A stretch of 64,000 nucleotides of DNA from Leptospira perdikensis. Lineage in GTDB: Bacteria; Spirochaetota; Leptospiria; Leptospirales; Leptospiraceae. The stretch is from NCBI RefSeq assembly GCF_004769575.1, contig NZ_RQGA01000019.1, positions 62,001-126,000 of the forward strand. The letters are read 5' to 3'. The translations under genes were made by a program, and so were the position numbers. The notes beneath the pieces were generated by a model. It was not told the origin of the DNA. It did no database searches and was given only the letters and a program-made list of their open reading frames with translations. Positions 18,697 through 27,496 of the stretch are shown piece after piece (position 1 is the stretch's first letter; every line of letters starts with the position of its first letter).

Positions 18697-20675
18697 GTTT
18701 CTCCTTCTGTATCAGAAAGGTCTATTGGTTCGGAAGAGTTTTGGTTTTCTGAAGATTCGGAGCTGGAACTTTCACCGCCGGCTTCTTTGTTGAAAGTTGA
18801 ATAAGTGAGCCTTTCATACTCTTTGTTTAGTTTGATTAGTTCTTGTTCAATTTTTCTGTGAGCCGTTAGTTTCGATGTTGTTGCTGGATCTTTGAAGATC
18901 ACCGCATAATTATAAAGATACTTAGTAAACTGAATAAAAACATCTTCTACTTTAACACCGTTGATCCGTTCTTTGGCAACAACAGCTTTATCAAAATGGG
19001 GGATGAACCTTTGGGCAATTTTGACTTCTTCGATTACCTTATCTTTAGTAGAAGCAATTTTATCGTTCGCTTTCCCTTTGGCTTCTGTGGCTTTTGCCAT
19101 CAAATGGTTTTCCACAATGATATTGAGTTTTCCTGCAAAACTTCCAAAAAATTCGGAAGCTTCTTGTAGGGCTTGGACTATAGGTCCTGCAATTTGATCG
19201 TTTGCCGCATTACCTGTGCTATAGTCCATTCCATATTGTTGAAAACTATATTGGAAACTCGGGAATTTTTTATTAAAATTATCAATGGTTCGAACCAGGG
19301 AGTTGAGTTGGTCAATTTCATTTCGGAAAAGCCCTGGTTGGATGAGAAGGAGTTCTTGGTTTTGGTTTTTGTCTCCAAGGCGAACATATCCTTCGATTAG
19401 GTTTACGTATACGGTTTGTAAATCCCTTAGTAATAAATAAACTAGTCTATGTGGTTGTGATTTGAAACTGTTTTTAACCGTTTGGCTTTTTGCAGACTCC
19501 GGCATATGGTGAGCCATAAAGTCATCTACAACCACATTCAAAAAATCAAAACTGATTTTTCCTTTATCATCAATAGTAAAATAACGAGTCCTTAAGTTTT
19601 GCAGTTCCTCTTTTTTGAAGGATCTTGTGTTGATATCGTCAGAAATTTTTGCAACAGTGATTTCTACTTCCTTTTGAATTTCCCTTGCTGCTTGGAATTT
19701 GTGTTCTTGGATGGCAGGGACTCTTAAATCGGTAATGATTTCTGGCCAAGTGAACATCTTCTTTTTTGCTACAATGTAAAATGCGGTAATCGCTTCAGAT
19801 AACCTAGGTTTGGTGTTTTCTAAGCTGAGTGCATAGTTTACACCTTCCATAATTTTACTCAGTTTCGGTGTGAGTTTATCATCCATCTTTACGATGTCTG
19901 GAAGATTAGAAAGAATGATGTCACTAGCATCATTTCTTTGAAGGAACCGTACATAAAACATTTGCATCTTCAAGGAACGTTCCAAAAAGATATCAGCAGA
20001 AATTTTATCCAAAATCAGTGCATCCAATGAAGCAAAGGCATTGAAGAACTTATTAAAGTTATTGATGATATTGTAAACAAGGGGGGTCCAAATTCTCCAA
20101 CCTTGTTGTTCTGAAACTCGAAGGGCCTGGATTGTCGGGATAAGAACATCTTCTTTCATCCCGCGAAAGAGTTTTTCTACTTGATTGGATATGGCTGGGT
20201 TACGACCAAAAAGACCGATGTCAATGGTACCTGTTTCTTTTCCAAATTTACCAATGGAATTGTTTACACTGCCCGCACCACCACCAAAAAGACCTGCAAG
20301 AAGGCCACCACCACCTTGTCTTTGTTCAATGACCCTTTTTTTTGCTGGGTTTTGTTTTTGTTTGGCGCTATCGATAGTGACTAAATCACTGGAACGTTTT
20401 GGTTTAGGTTCTGGAGCTGCAGGTCGAGAAATGACTTCTCTTCTTGGTTGTTCTTTTTCGGGAAGTCCGCGATCGCGACTGTCTTCTTTTTTTGGTTTGT
20501 TTTTGTTTTCAAAATCCTCATCGACTTTTCGGATGAGGTCAATGCGTATAAAGACATCGTTCGATTTTAAAATGGCCTCATCGATCAGCGCCTGGTGTTC
20601 GGGTGTCCGTGTTTTGCGGTACAAGTCGGCAAAAACGCGGTGAGCTTCTGTACGAGAGACTGGAGTCACAATCAC
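18693..20675 (-). CDS. Conserved leptospiral-type protein of unknown function
   Basis: A 660-residue soluble protein that I do not recognise. Residues 1-55 are ordered. A charged, Pro/Lys-rich low-complexity linker (about 56-125) is followed by a glycine-rich patch (GGGGLLAGLFGGGAGS). The rest, about 150-600, is predicted from composition to be largely alpha-helical, and the tail is rich in Ser and Glu. No signal peptide, membrane helix or catalytic motif is seen. It is tightly coupled on both sides, with 4-base overlaps to the lolA-like gene upstream and trpS downstream. The neighbours do not suggest a function. Confidence 0.75.
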   Translation of the reverse strand: MIVTPVSRTEAHRVFADLYRKTRTPEHQALIDEAILKSNDVFIRIDLIRKVDEDFENKNKPKKEDSRDRGLPEKEQPRREVISRPAAPEPKPKRSSDLVTIDSAKQKQNPAKKRVIEQRQGGGGLLAGLFGGGAGSVNNSIGKFGKETGTIDIGLFGRNPAISNQVEKLFRGMKEDVLIPTIQALRVSEQQGWRIWTPLVYNIINNFNKFFNAFASLDALILDKISADIFLERSLKMQMFYVRFLQRNDASDIILSNLPDIVKMDDKLTPKLSKIMEGVNYALSLENTKPRLSEAITAFYIVAKKKMFTWPEIITDLRVPAIQEHKFQAAREIQKEVEITVAKISDDINTRSFKKEELQNLRTRYFTIDDKGKISFDFLNVVVDDFMAHHMPESAKSQTVKNSFKSQPHRLVYLLLRDLQTVYVNLIEGYVRLGDKNQNQELLLIQPGLFRNEIDQLNSLVRTIDNFNKKFPSFQYSFQQYGMDYSTGNAANDQIAGPIVQALQEASEFFGSFAGKLNIIVENHLMAKATEAKGKANDKIASTKDKVIEEVKIAQRFIPHFDKAVVAKERINGVKVEDVFIQFTKYLYNYAVIFKDPATTSKLTAHRKIEQELIKLNKEYERLTYSTFNKEAGGESSSSESSENQNSSEPIDLSDTEGET

Positions 20676-21253
20676 TCCTTTTGGTTGAGAGGGTTCTCAA
20701 CAATCTGTGAGCTTGTGGGAGGTTGGAAATTGAATAGTCCGGTTCCAAGACCAATATTCGTAGCAATGCCAGAGAAGGCCACTTCGGTTATTTCTTCATC
20801 GGAACGTTTCATTTTGAGTACACGAGGTAGGTCGTTATCGGAAACAACCAAGATAATTTCATTATAACGTTTGGTATTAGAAGTTAGACGAAAAGTTCTC
20901 CCACTAACCGACACATTTTCGTATCCGGATAAAAGTCCACCAAGTCCTCCGGATGTGCCTTTTAGATCCTGTTTTCCCGCGATGGATGAATCTGGATTAT
21001 AAAACCACAAGATTCTACCGTTGGAGGAGATGATCCTTCCGTCGCTGAAACGAACATGGAGTTGGTTTGGGCTTTTGAAGGAAACAACACCTGTCAGTCC
21101 ACCGTTGATGGTGACAGAAGCGCGAAAACTTTCGAGAGAATTCATTTTGCCAATGACGGCATTCAGGCGATCTCTTCCTTCCTCTGCCCAAAGCATACCC
21201 GTTTGGACAGAGAAAAAGAGAACAATCGTAAATTTTGGAAGGAAATTCCTCAA
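20672..21253 (-). CDS. LolA-like outer-membrane lipoprotein carrier
   Basis: A 193-residue periplasmic protein with a signal peptide ending near MLWAEE. It has the LolA/LolB-like pattern of an antiparallel sheet: an opening helix (DRLNAVIGKMNSLESFRASVTI), short strands such as LHVRFSDGR and ILWFYNPD, and a TEVAFSGI strand. LolA proteins ferry lipoproteins from the inner to the outer membrane, which suits a double-membraned spirochaete rich in lipoproteins. Sequence similarity is loose, so a related carrier is possible. It starts 23 bases after etfA and overlaps the next gene by 4 bases. Confidence 0.72.
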   Translation of the reverse strand: MRNFLPKFTIVLFFSVQTGMLWAEEGRDRLNAVIGKMNSLESFRASVTINGGLTGVVSFKSPNQLHVRFSDGRIISSNGRILWFYNPDSSIAGKQDLKGTSGGLGGLLSGYENVSVSGRTFRLTSNTKRYNEIILVVSDNDLPRVLKMKRSDEEITEVAFSGIATNIGLGTGLFNFQPPTSSQIVENPLNQKE

Positions 21254-21276
21254 AGGACGAAGGTTCGTATTGGGAA

Positions 21277-22236
21277 TTAACCCAATACTTTTTTGAACTC
21301 AGAAGTAAGTGCAGGCACTACTTCAAAAAGGTCTGCAACCACACCGTAAGTTGCTACTTTGAAAATAGGAGCGTCTCCATCTTTGTTGATGGCAACGATG
21401 TATTTCGAAGATCCCATACCCGCTAAGTGTTGGATGGCTCCGGAGATACCGCAAGCAATGTAACAGTTAGGGGAGACAGTTTTTCCTGTTTGTCCTACTT
21501 GGTGAGAGTGGGAAATCCATCCTGCATCTACAGTCGCACGGGAAGCACCAAGTGCTGCTCCGAGTGTGTCTGCTAGGTCTTGGATGATAGGCCAGTTTTC
21601 TGGTCCTTTGATTCCGCGTCCGCCAGATACAATGATAGAAGCATCAGCGAGTTGCACTTTGTTTCCACCAGAAAGATCTTTAGAAAGAGACTTAGTTCTT
21701 ACTTCACCAGCTGCAGCGCCAGATTTTTCAACAGCACCCGCTCCGTCTTTCGGAGTGACTTCTTGAGAGTTTGCACGCACTGTAAAGATTTGAATGTCAG
21801 AAGTTACTTTGAAATTTGCATACGCTTTTCCAGAGTAAATCGGTTTCTTTGCTACTACTTTACCACCGTCAACAGAAAGAGCCACTGCATCAGCAACGAT
21901 ACCAGCATTTGCTTTGATCGCTACTCTTGCAGAGTATTCTTTTCCTTGTGCGGAGTGTGGTAGAAGAACCACTGCTGGTTTTTTCTCTTGGATGATTGCA
22001 GAAATTCCATTTGCATATCCTTCAGGAGAAAATTCACCAAGGTTCGCGCCGATGACTGTATCAGCACCAACTGCTTTCAAATCACCTGCAAACGCATCCA
22101 CGTTTTCAGTAATGATTACTGTGTGAACTTTACCACCAATAGAGTCCGCAATTTTGCGAGCTGCAGAAGTGAGTTCTTTTGAGATTTTTTTAAGTTCGCC
22201 GTTTTTTAATTCACCAACTACTAAAACATCAGCCAT
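21277..22236 (-). CDS. etfA: Electron transfer flavoprotein alpha subunit
   Basis: A 319-residue ETF alpha chain. The C-terminal FAD-binding domain is clear: [10 protein letters not shown] followed by [20 protein letters not shown] (about 235-265) and the [12 protein letters not shown] segment. The N-terminal domain pairs with EtfB. The heterodimer accepts electrons from acyl-CoA dehydrogenases, two of which are encoded in this window, and passes them to ETF:quinone oxidoreductase. It lies 10 bases after etfB in the usual order. Confidence 0.95.
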   Translation of the reverse strand: MADVLVVGELKNGELKKISKELTSAARKIADSIGGKVHTVIITENVDAFAGDLKAVGADTVIGANLGEFSPEGYANGISAIIQEKKPAVVLLPHSAQGKEYSARVAIKANAGIVADAVALSVDGGKVVAKKPIYSGKAYANFKVTSDIQIFTVRANSQEVTPKDGAGAVEKSGAAAGEVRTKSLSKDLSGGNKVQLADASIIVSGGRGIKGPENWPIIQDLADTLGAALGASRATVDAGWISHSHQVGQTGKTVSPNCYIACGISGAIQHLAGMGSSKYIVAINKDGDAPIFKVATYGVVADLFEVVPALTSEFKKVLG

Positions 22237-22246
22237 GTTCGTCTCC

Positions 22247-23008
22247 TTAGATGACCTTCGCTTCTTCGCGAAGAGCTTTTACAAGTTGAGATGCAAAACC
22301 TTGTGCATCTGCTGCTTCCAGTTTTCGACCAGCGATACGTGGAGGAGGTGGTTCGAGAGATACAACTTCGAGTTTAGATCCAGTTGCTCCGAGTTCTTCC
22401 GGTTTTTTAACATCTACCGGTTTTTTCTTCGCAGACATGATCCCTTTCAAACTTGGGTATCTTGGTTCATTCAAACCTTTTTGCGCTGTAACTGCTAAAG
22501 GAGCTGTAGTTTCTACTACTTCAGTTCCACCTTCGATTTCTCGAGTTGCAGTCACTTTGTTTCCGTCAAACTCAAGTTTGAGGGCCATAGCTACGTGAGG
22601 AACATTCAATCTCTCTGCAATTTGAACAACTACTTGTGAACTGTCAGTATCGATGGATTGACGACCACCAATCACTACATCTGCATTTTCAGCTTTGATG
22701 AGGTTTGCAAGAAGTTCGGAAGTGTATGTAGAGTCAAAAGTTACGTAGTCATCCACTTTTACATGAACAGCTCTGTCTACACCCATAGCGTAGGCAGTAC
22801 GAAGTGCTTCTACGGCGCGGTCTGGGCCGAGGGACACTGCAATGACTTCTCCACCGCTTTTTTCACGAATTCTAATTCCCTCTTCGATAGCAAATTCATC
22901 ATAAGGAGAGATGATCCATTTTACGCCAGCTTCGTTGATCGATTTGTCGCCGACTTTGATATTGGTTTCCGTATCCGGAACCTGCTTTACTAGAACAACA
23001 ATTTTCAT
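22247..23008 (-). CDS. etfB: Electron transfer flavoprotein beta subunit
   Basis: A 253-residue ETF beta chain. It begins MKIVVLVKQVPDTETNIKV and shows the AMP-binding motif GGRQSIDTDSSQV (about 121-133), ending with the family's MSAKKKP segment and a C-terminal arm. It forms the FAD-carrying dimer with EtfA. It has a 67-base upstream gap after the small membrane gene, which probably holds its promoter, although I could not pick out a convincing -35/-10 pair. Confidence 0.95.
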   Translation of the reverse strand: MKIVVLVKQVPDTETNIKVGDKSINEAGVKWIISPYDEFAIEEGIRIREKSGGEVIAVSLGPDRAVEALRTAYAMGVDRAVHVKVDDYVTFDSTYTSELLANLIKAENADVVIGGRQSIDTDSSQVVVQIAERLNVPHVAMALKLEFDGNKVTATREIEGGTEVVETTAPLAVTAQKGLNEPRYPSLKGIMSAKKKPVDVKKPEELGATGSKLEVVSLEPPPPRIAGRKLEAADAQGFASQLVKALREEAKVI

Positions 23009-23075
23009 TCCTTAACCCCGTTATCGTGGATTACCTAAGACCAGAAAACGGGAGCGAAGTGATAAGGGAAGTAAA

Positions 23076-23375
23076 TTATTCTCTCCAGAACGTGTATTTA
23101 CTCCAATTGTAGGCCCAAATGATCCAAAGAATGACCACAAGAACGTTTGCATCGGTCTGGAGGTAGAAGGCAAATCCCAGAGTTAGGGGAAGGAGGAGGA
23201 AAAGGGAAAAAGCAATCAAGAGAACCAAATAAGGAGTGGATTTCCAGTCCTTTGTGGCGACTTGGATTTGCGCTAGGATATTTTGTTCGGGATTTGGCAC
23301 TAATTTTCGGAATCGGAAGCTATAGAGTAGGACAAAGGTTAAAAGTGCGAGCAAATGTAAGATGAGTAACCACAT
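23076..23375 (-). CDS. Small membrane protein of unknown function
   Basis: A 99-residue protein with three hydrophobic segments (about 2-20, 49-70 and 77-92) and a basic loop after the first helix. It has no family motif that I recognise. The ATG start is followed immediately by membrane helix 1. It lies 16 bases after the prenyltransferase-like gene and 67 bases before etfB on the same strand. The role is unknown. Confidence 0.6.
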   Translation of the reverse strand: MWLLILHLLALLTFVLLYSFRFRKLVPNPEQNILAQIQVATKDWKSTPYLVLLIAFSLFLLLPLTLGFAFYLQTDANVLVVILWIIWAYNWSKYTFWRE

Positions 23376-23391
23376 AAACCCACCCTAATTT

Positions 23392-24222
23392 TTAAGGAAG
23401 TAGGGAGAAGAAAAAAAAGATCTGGGGTAGGAACATCGGTAGGTAGGAAAGTTCACAAAGAGATTTGAAGGGGAAGTCCCCTCCTTTTCGAAAACTGCAC
23501 ACACCCAACCAAAGATAGGTGAGACCTAGTCCTAAAAGAACTCGGCCGGAGTGGGGTTCTAAAATCCAAAAAGAGAGGAGTAAAATCATTCCGAATCCGA
23601 GAAGGCAACGGCTTACCATTCGTATTGTTTGGGGATTCCAATACTGAGTGAGGGTGTAGGTTTGATTTGTCCTGTCAAATTCTCTGTCGTTGTCATAGGT
23701 AAGAAGGACATTCGCCTGAACATGGAGATAAAAAATCCAGACAATCGTGTTTAGTTCAAAAAACAGAGAAAAGGGAGCAAACACCCCCAATGTATAAAAG
23801 AGAGATACCAAAATTTCCTTGGGGATTGGAGATCGTTTGATCACAATTAAAACAAGAAAAAATAAAAAGGAGAGGATTAGGGGAAGTTTATTCCAAAGGA
23901 ATACGGATTCCAAAAAAAATCCTATGTATAAAGATAAAAAAGCGAGTAGGACAAACAAACTAACAATTAAAAGTCGGAATCGCAAATAAAACCTTGCCCT
24001 TTCTGAGAAAGGTTCTTCCTCTCTGCTTGCATCCCATAAATGGTCTGCCAAATAAAGGGCCCAAACGGAACTTAAATAAAAGAGAGTGAGTGTGGGTTGG
24101 ATTTTTTGGTGTAGATAATGAGAAAAAAAAGATAAGTTTGCGGCAAGGGAGAAAAGAACATCCAAAGCCAAAAAGGAGGTAAGTTTTCCGATTCGAATCA
24201 AAAATCCGTTTGGGAACATCAT
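23392..24222 (-). CDS. UbiA-like prenyltransferase family membrane protein
   Basis: A 276-residue membrane protein with about eight helices. Two acidic loops sit where UbiA prenyltransferases carry their magnesium motifs: DHLWDASREEE near residues 58-68 and YDNDREFDRTNQT near 175-187. The first loop lacks the usual N-x-x-x-D form, so the active site may be altered. If it is active, it would transfer an isoprenoid chain to an aromatic or lipid acceptor. It is divergent from the cyclase gene, with only 45 bases between the proposed starts. Confidence 0.6.
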   Translation of the reverse strand: MMFPNGFLIRIGKLTSFLALDVLFSLAANLSFFSHYLHQKIQPTLTLFYLSSVWALYLADHLWDASREEEPFSERARFYLRFRLLIVSLFVLLAFLSLYIGFFLESVFLWNKLPLILSFLFFLVLIVIKRSPIPKEILVSLFYTLGVFAPFSLFFELNTIVWIFYLHVQANVLLTYDNDREFDRTNQTYTLTQYWNPQTIRMVSRCLLGFGMILLLSFWILEPHSGRVLLGLGLTYLWLGVCSFRKGGDFPFKSLCELSYLPMFLPQIFFFFSLLP

Positions 24223-24267
24223 TCATTGAAACATCAAGGTTTCTAAATTGGCAAAAAGAAAATTCCC

Positions 24268-25650
24268 TTGCAACAAAAACTTTCTCTGTTGGAATGTCTG
24301 GCTATGTTCGCCCCCATTGTTCGCGCCATTCGTTCTGTTTATTGCATCCGAGACCAATTCCCTCGTTATATGTCCGATCTTTTATTCCAGGAAGAACAAA
24401 TGGGCGCCTTATTCGCGGTTCGGTTTCGGTATGTGATTGGAGTGGCTCTTGTTGCGAGTGCCATTGCCAATTTGAGTAATATAGATTCTATATTTGGTTA
24501 TTTAATTAACTTTGTTGCGATCGGCATTTATTTTTTGAATACATACATTCATTATCGTATCCTTAAAAAAAGTAGAGGTCATTGGAAAACAAAGTATGAT
24601 TATATCAGTTTGTTTATCGATAACTTACTCATCTCTGTTACCATTTTTAATTGGTACATTTTGAAAGGAGATGGAAACCCAAACTTTCTTGTCAAAACTC
24701 CTTTGGTTGTGTTTTATCTTTTGCCTTTATCTTTAAGTTTATTTCAATACAGATTTTCTCTCGTTAATTTTTCCTTTGTTTGTTTTCTTTTGAGTTATTA
24801 TGGATTTCTGATTTATGCATTGGTGGATGCAAATTCTGTGAGTGGTTCCGATTGGCATCAGTATGTGCTCGGAGACCAAATTATTTTGTCAGATGCTTCT
24901 GTGACAAAACCTACTGTGTATTTAGTTTTGGTTTTCGCAATTTCTTATGCAATCTTTCGTAGCCTTCGTATGTTGCTAAAGTTTGCGGCCGCAGAATCAC
25001 AAAAAACAACATTGTCTCGTTACTTTTCCCCTGATTTAGTTTCTGAAATTGTTTCGGAACCAGAAGTTATCGCGAAAGGCAAACGACAAAAGGTTACCGT
25101 ACTTTTTAGCGATATTCGAGGGTTTACTCAATTTTCAGAGCCAATGGATCCAGAGGCACTGTCGGTTTTTTTAACGGAATTTCGCCGTCGTATGGTGCGT
25201 GCTATTTTTAAACACAATGGTAGTTTGGATAAGTTCATTGGGGATGCTGTGATGGCTACATTTGGGACTCCTACCCCTTCCGAATTAGTCGGTGAAGATT
25301 CTAAAAATGCAGTTCTTGCCGCAAAGTCTATGTTAAACGAACTTTCGCAGTGGAACAAAGAAAGAAACGCCGAAGGTCAATCCGAAATCAAAATTGGGAT
25401 CGGGATTCATACGGGTGAGGTGTTTTGTGGAAGTATTGGTTCGGAAGAAAGAATGGAATACACTGTCATAGGTGACACAGTGAACACGGCATCAAGAGTT
25501 GAATCCGCTTGTAAAGATTTGGGAGTTTCTTTTTTGATTTCTGAAGTTGTTTGGTTGGAGATTGGTTCGCCCATTGGTTGGGATAAAAAAGAATCAGTCA
25601 GTCTTCCGGGAAGGGAACAAAAAATTCATTTGTATACCATGAAAAGTTAG
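24268..25650 (+). CDS. Membrane-anchored class III adenylate/guanylate cyclase
   Basis: A 460-residue protein. Its N-terminal half has about six transmembrane helices and its C-terminal half is a class III cyclase domain. Metal ligands are present in FSDIRGF (about 281) and GDAVMATFGT (about 327), and VIGDTVNTASRVES lies near the dimer interface. It should make cAMP or cGMP in response to a membrane cue. The window also encodes two cyclic-nucleotide-binding proteins at 35-37 kb that could be receptors. The start is uncertain: TTG at 24268 or ATG at 24304, neither with a strong ribosome site. It converges on the next gene with no spacer. Confidence 0.87.
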   Translation: MQQKLSLLECLAMFAPIVRAIRSVYCIRDQFPRYMSDLLFQEEQMGALFAVRFRYVIGVALVASAIANLSNIDSIFGYLINFVAIGIYFLNTYIHYRILKKSRGHWKTKYDYISLFIDNLLISVTIFNWYILKGDGNPNFLVKTPLVVFYLLPLSLSLFQYRFSLVNFSFVCFLLSYYGFLIYALVDANSVSGSDWHQYVLGDQIILSDASVTKPTVYLVLVFAISYAIFRSLRMLLKFAAAESQKTTLSRYFSPDLVSEIVSEPEVIAKGKRQKVTVLFSDIRGFTQFSEPMDPEALSVFLTEFRRRMVRAIFKHNGSLDKFIGDAVMATFGTPTPSELVGEDSKNAVLAAKSMLNELSQWNKERNAEGQSEIKIGIGIHTGEVFCGSIGSEERMEYTVIGDTVNTASRVESACKDLGVSFLISEVVWLEIGSPIGWDKKESVSLPGREQKIHLYTMKS

Positions 25651-27123
25651 TTAAGAGGCCATATTGATTTTGTAAACAGCTTCGTGAAGGGCAGGGTTTA
25701 GTTCTGGATCGATGATATAAATCACACGAGTGGTCCCTGCTTGTAAAGCAAGATCCATAATGGCCTTTCTACGATCAATTTTGATACTATGTAAATCAAA
25801 GTCAGCAATTTTGAATTTGATCCCTTTTTGAAAAACTGGATTGATACTACAAATTCTTTGGAGTTTAGGCCGTGTTTGGTATCGACCCACATCCAAAACA
25901 ATACAAATATCAAAATGGGCTCGTCGTTCGGAATCGACAGAAGCAGTAATCACAAAGTCCCCAAAGTTCACTATGTTTTCATTATTGGTGAGAGAACTTC
26001 CAACATAATCCAAAAGATGTCTGATGTTTTTATTGCTATAAGAGAAAAACGAATCATTCAAAATCATTTTTAAGGCAATGGAAGATTTGAATGCTGGTCT
26101 CCAAGGTTGGTTGGAGGTAAGCGATGCATATTCGCTGGCCAGGGATAGTATAGCGATGTCTTCTTCAAAACTAGAAGAGGTCACATTGTTTTCTTGTAAG
26201 TGGAGTTGGAGTTCGATGTCCTGGGATATTCTCTCTTTCCCTACTTCTTTATTGTATTTGTCGCGAACAGACATGAGTTTTGTGAAAAGTGATCTTGGAT
26301 CAGGAAAGTTATTATTCACTCCATTGCCACGGTATGGTCTGTGATGGTTTAGAATTAAAGTCCGAACATGAGAATCAATTTCTGGAGCAGGGAGAGTCAT
26401 CAAATAACTGATGATGGGATGTTGTTGGACAACAGCATATTCTTCTTTGGTCAGTTTTGGATTGTTTTTAATATCAAGTCTCGAATACCCAACATCTGCC
26501 AAATAACTGGCCATCATTAGACTCAAGTGATCTTTTTTATTGGATTCTTCTTTTCCTTCATTCACAATCTTTCTTGTACGAACCTTCATTCCCATAGCAA
26601 CAACTGTACGTTTGGTCATAAGTTCAGATTCTACAGAAACTCCGGCAACACCCAAAATTTCTAGAATGTTGAAGATACCCAACTCGAAGTCTGGATTACT
26701 TGTAAAGTCTGTGAGGAGCTCGTTTACGGAATTTTGAACAAAGACGGCTTGGTCGGAGGAGAATGAAGTTTTTCGTAAATCTTCGATGAGCGCTTGCGAT
26801 TGTTTTGCGAAACGTGAAGTCTTTTCTTGATCAAATAACTTTGTTGTTCTGCCAGGTTCTAAAAATGTATGATCGTGACTCGAAGGTTTTGCTTTTTTTA
26901 ATTCAGAGATAAGAAAGTAAACACCTTGCATTTCAAATTTTAAGAGTTTACCAAAATCGGCTTCTGAAGGGTTTCTTTTTTTATGAATGAGGATTTGCCC
27001 GTCTTTATTGTAAAGATCGAGTGGGATATTGTTGTTTTTACGGAAACTATTTAAAGACTCTTCCGTTAACTCGAATTTGGCGAGCTTTTCTCTTGGTACT
27101 ATGTTTGTATCGTTCGTGCTCAT
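25651..27123 (-). CDS. Degenerate HD-GYP-like domain protein
   Basis: A 490-residue cytoplasmic protein. The middle third has the HD-GYP layout: ASYLADVGY (205-213) at the HD position, QQHP (233-236), and NHHRPYRGNG (259-268) where active enzymes read HHE..DGxGYP. The key His of the HD pair is replaced by Ala and the GYP triplet is lost. It is therefore probably a non-catalytic c-di-GMP receptor or scaffold rather than a phosphodiesterase. The remaining parts are not recognised. I chose the ATG at 27123 over a TTG at 27186; neither has a clear ribosome site. Confidence 0.7.
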   Translation of the reverse strand: MSTNDTNIVPREKLAKFELTEESLNSFRKNNNIPLDLYNKDGQILIHKKRNPSEADFGKLLKFEMQGVYFLISELKKAKPSSHDHTFLEPGRTTKLFDQEKTSRFAKQSQALIEDLRKTSFSSDQAVFVQNSVNELLTDFTSNPDFELGIFNILEILGVAGVSVESELMTKRTVVAMGMKVRTRKIVNEGKEESNKKDHLSLMMASYLADVGYSRLDIKNNPKLTKEEYAVVQQHPIISYLMTLPAPEIDSHVRTLILNHHRPYRGNGVNNNFPDPRSLFTKLMSVRDKYNKEVGKERISQDIELQLHLQENNVTSSSFEEDIAILSLASEYASLTSNQPWRPAFKSSIALKMILNDSFFSYSNKNIRHLLDYVGSSLTNNENIVNFGDFVITASVDSERRAHFDICIVLDVGRYQTRPKLQRICSINPVFQKGIKFKIADFDLHSIKIDRRKAIMDLALQAGTTRVIYIIDPELNPALHEAVYKINMAS

Positions 27124-27496
27124 TGGATTGCGGTTGTTGATTCGACGAAAGAAAAATTCGAATGTTTTAGTGATGATTGAATACAATCAATAAATTGTAA
27201 AGTATTCCTGTGATTCATGAATACTTTTTCATCCATAGGAATTTCCTCATAGGATAATCACTAGTTATAAGTAGTTGTTCTATCAATACGTGTAGTTTTT
27301 GTTTTATCTTATTGCAAGTTGTGTCAATGTTTTTTAGTAGAATAACTATAGTTAGTGTGTATTTGAAAGTTTCTATTTCTTCCCTATTTTTCTAAACTCG
27401 AATCTGTTCTTTTTTGTAGCGATTTCAAGCATGATGCTGTCTTAGGTCTTGGTTTTTTCGTTTACAGGCTAAGGAAAAGTACGGAAAAATTATCGA
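27124..27496. other. Intergenic region between HD-GYP-like and acyl-CoA dehydrogenase genes
   Basis: An AT-rich non-coding stretch of about 370 bases between divergent genes. It must hold promoters for both, but I found no convincing -35/-10 pair. It contains a perfect 9-bp dyad (listed separately), an 11-base palindrome AGGAATTTCCT and a repeated CATAGGA (27235-27264). AAGGAAAAG about 20 bases before 27497 probably serves ribosome binding for the dehydrogenase. Confidence 0.5.
27199..27227. repeat. Inverted repeat, 9-bp arms
   Basis: AAAGTATTC (27199-27207) and GAATACTTT (27219-27227) are perfect inverted copies separated by 11 bases. It sits 76 bases upstream of the HD-GYP-like start. It may be an operator; the symmetry and lack of a following T run argue against a terminator for either gene. 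Confidence 0.5.

Noticed and set aside
20185..20643. 152-codon plus-strand frame over the 660-residue gene
   Set aside because: Low-complexity translation of the linker region in antisense.
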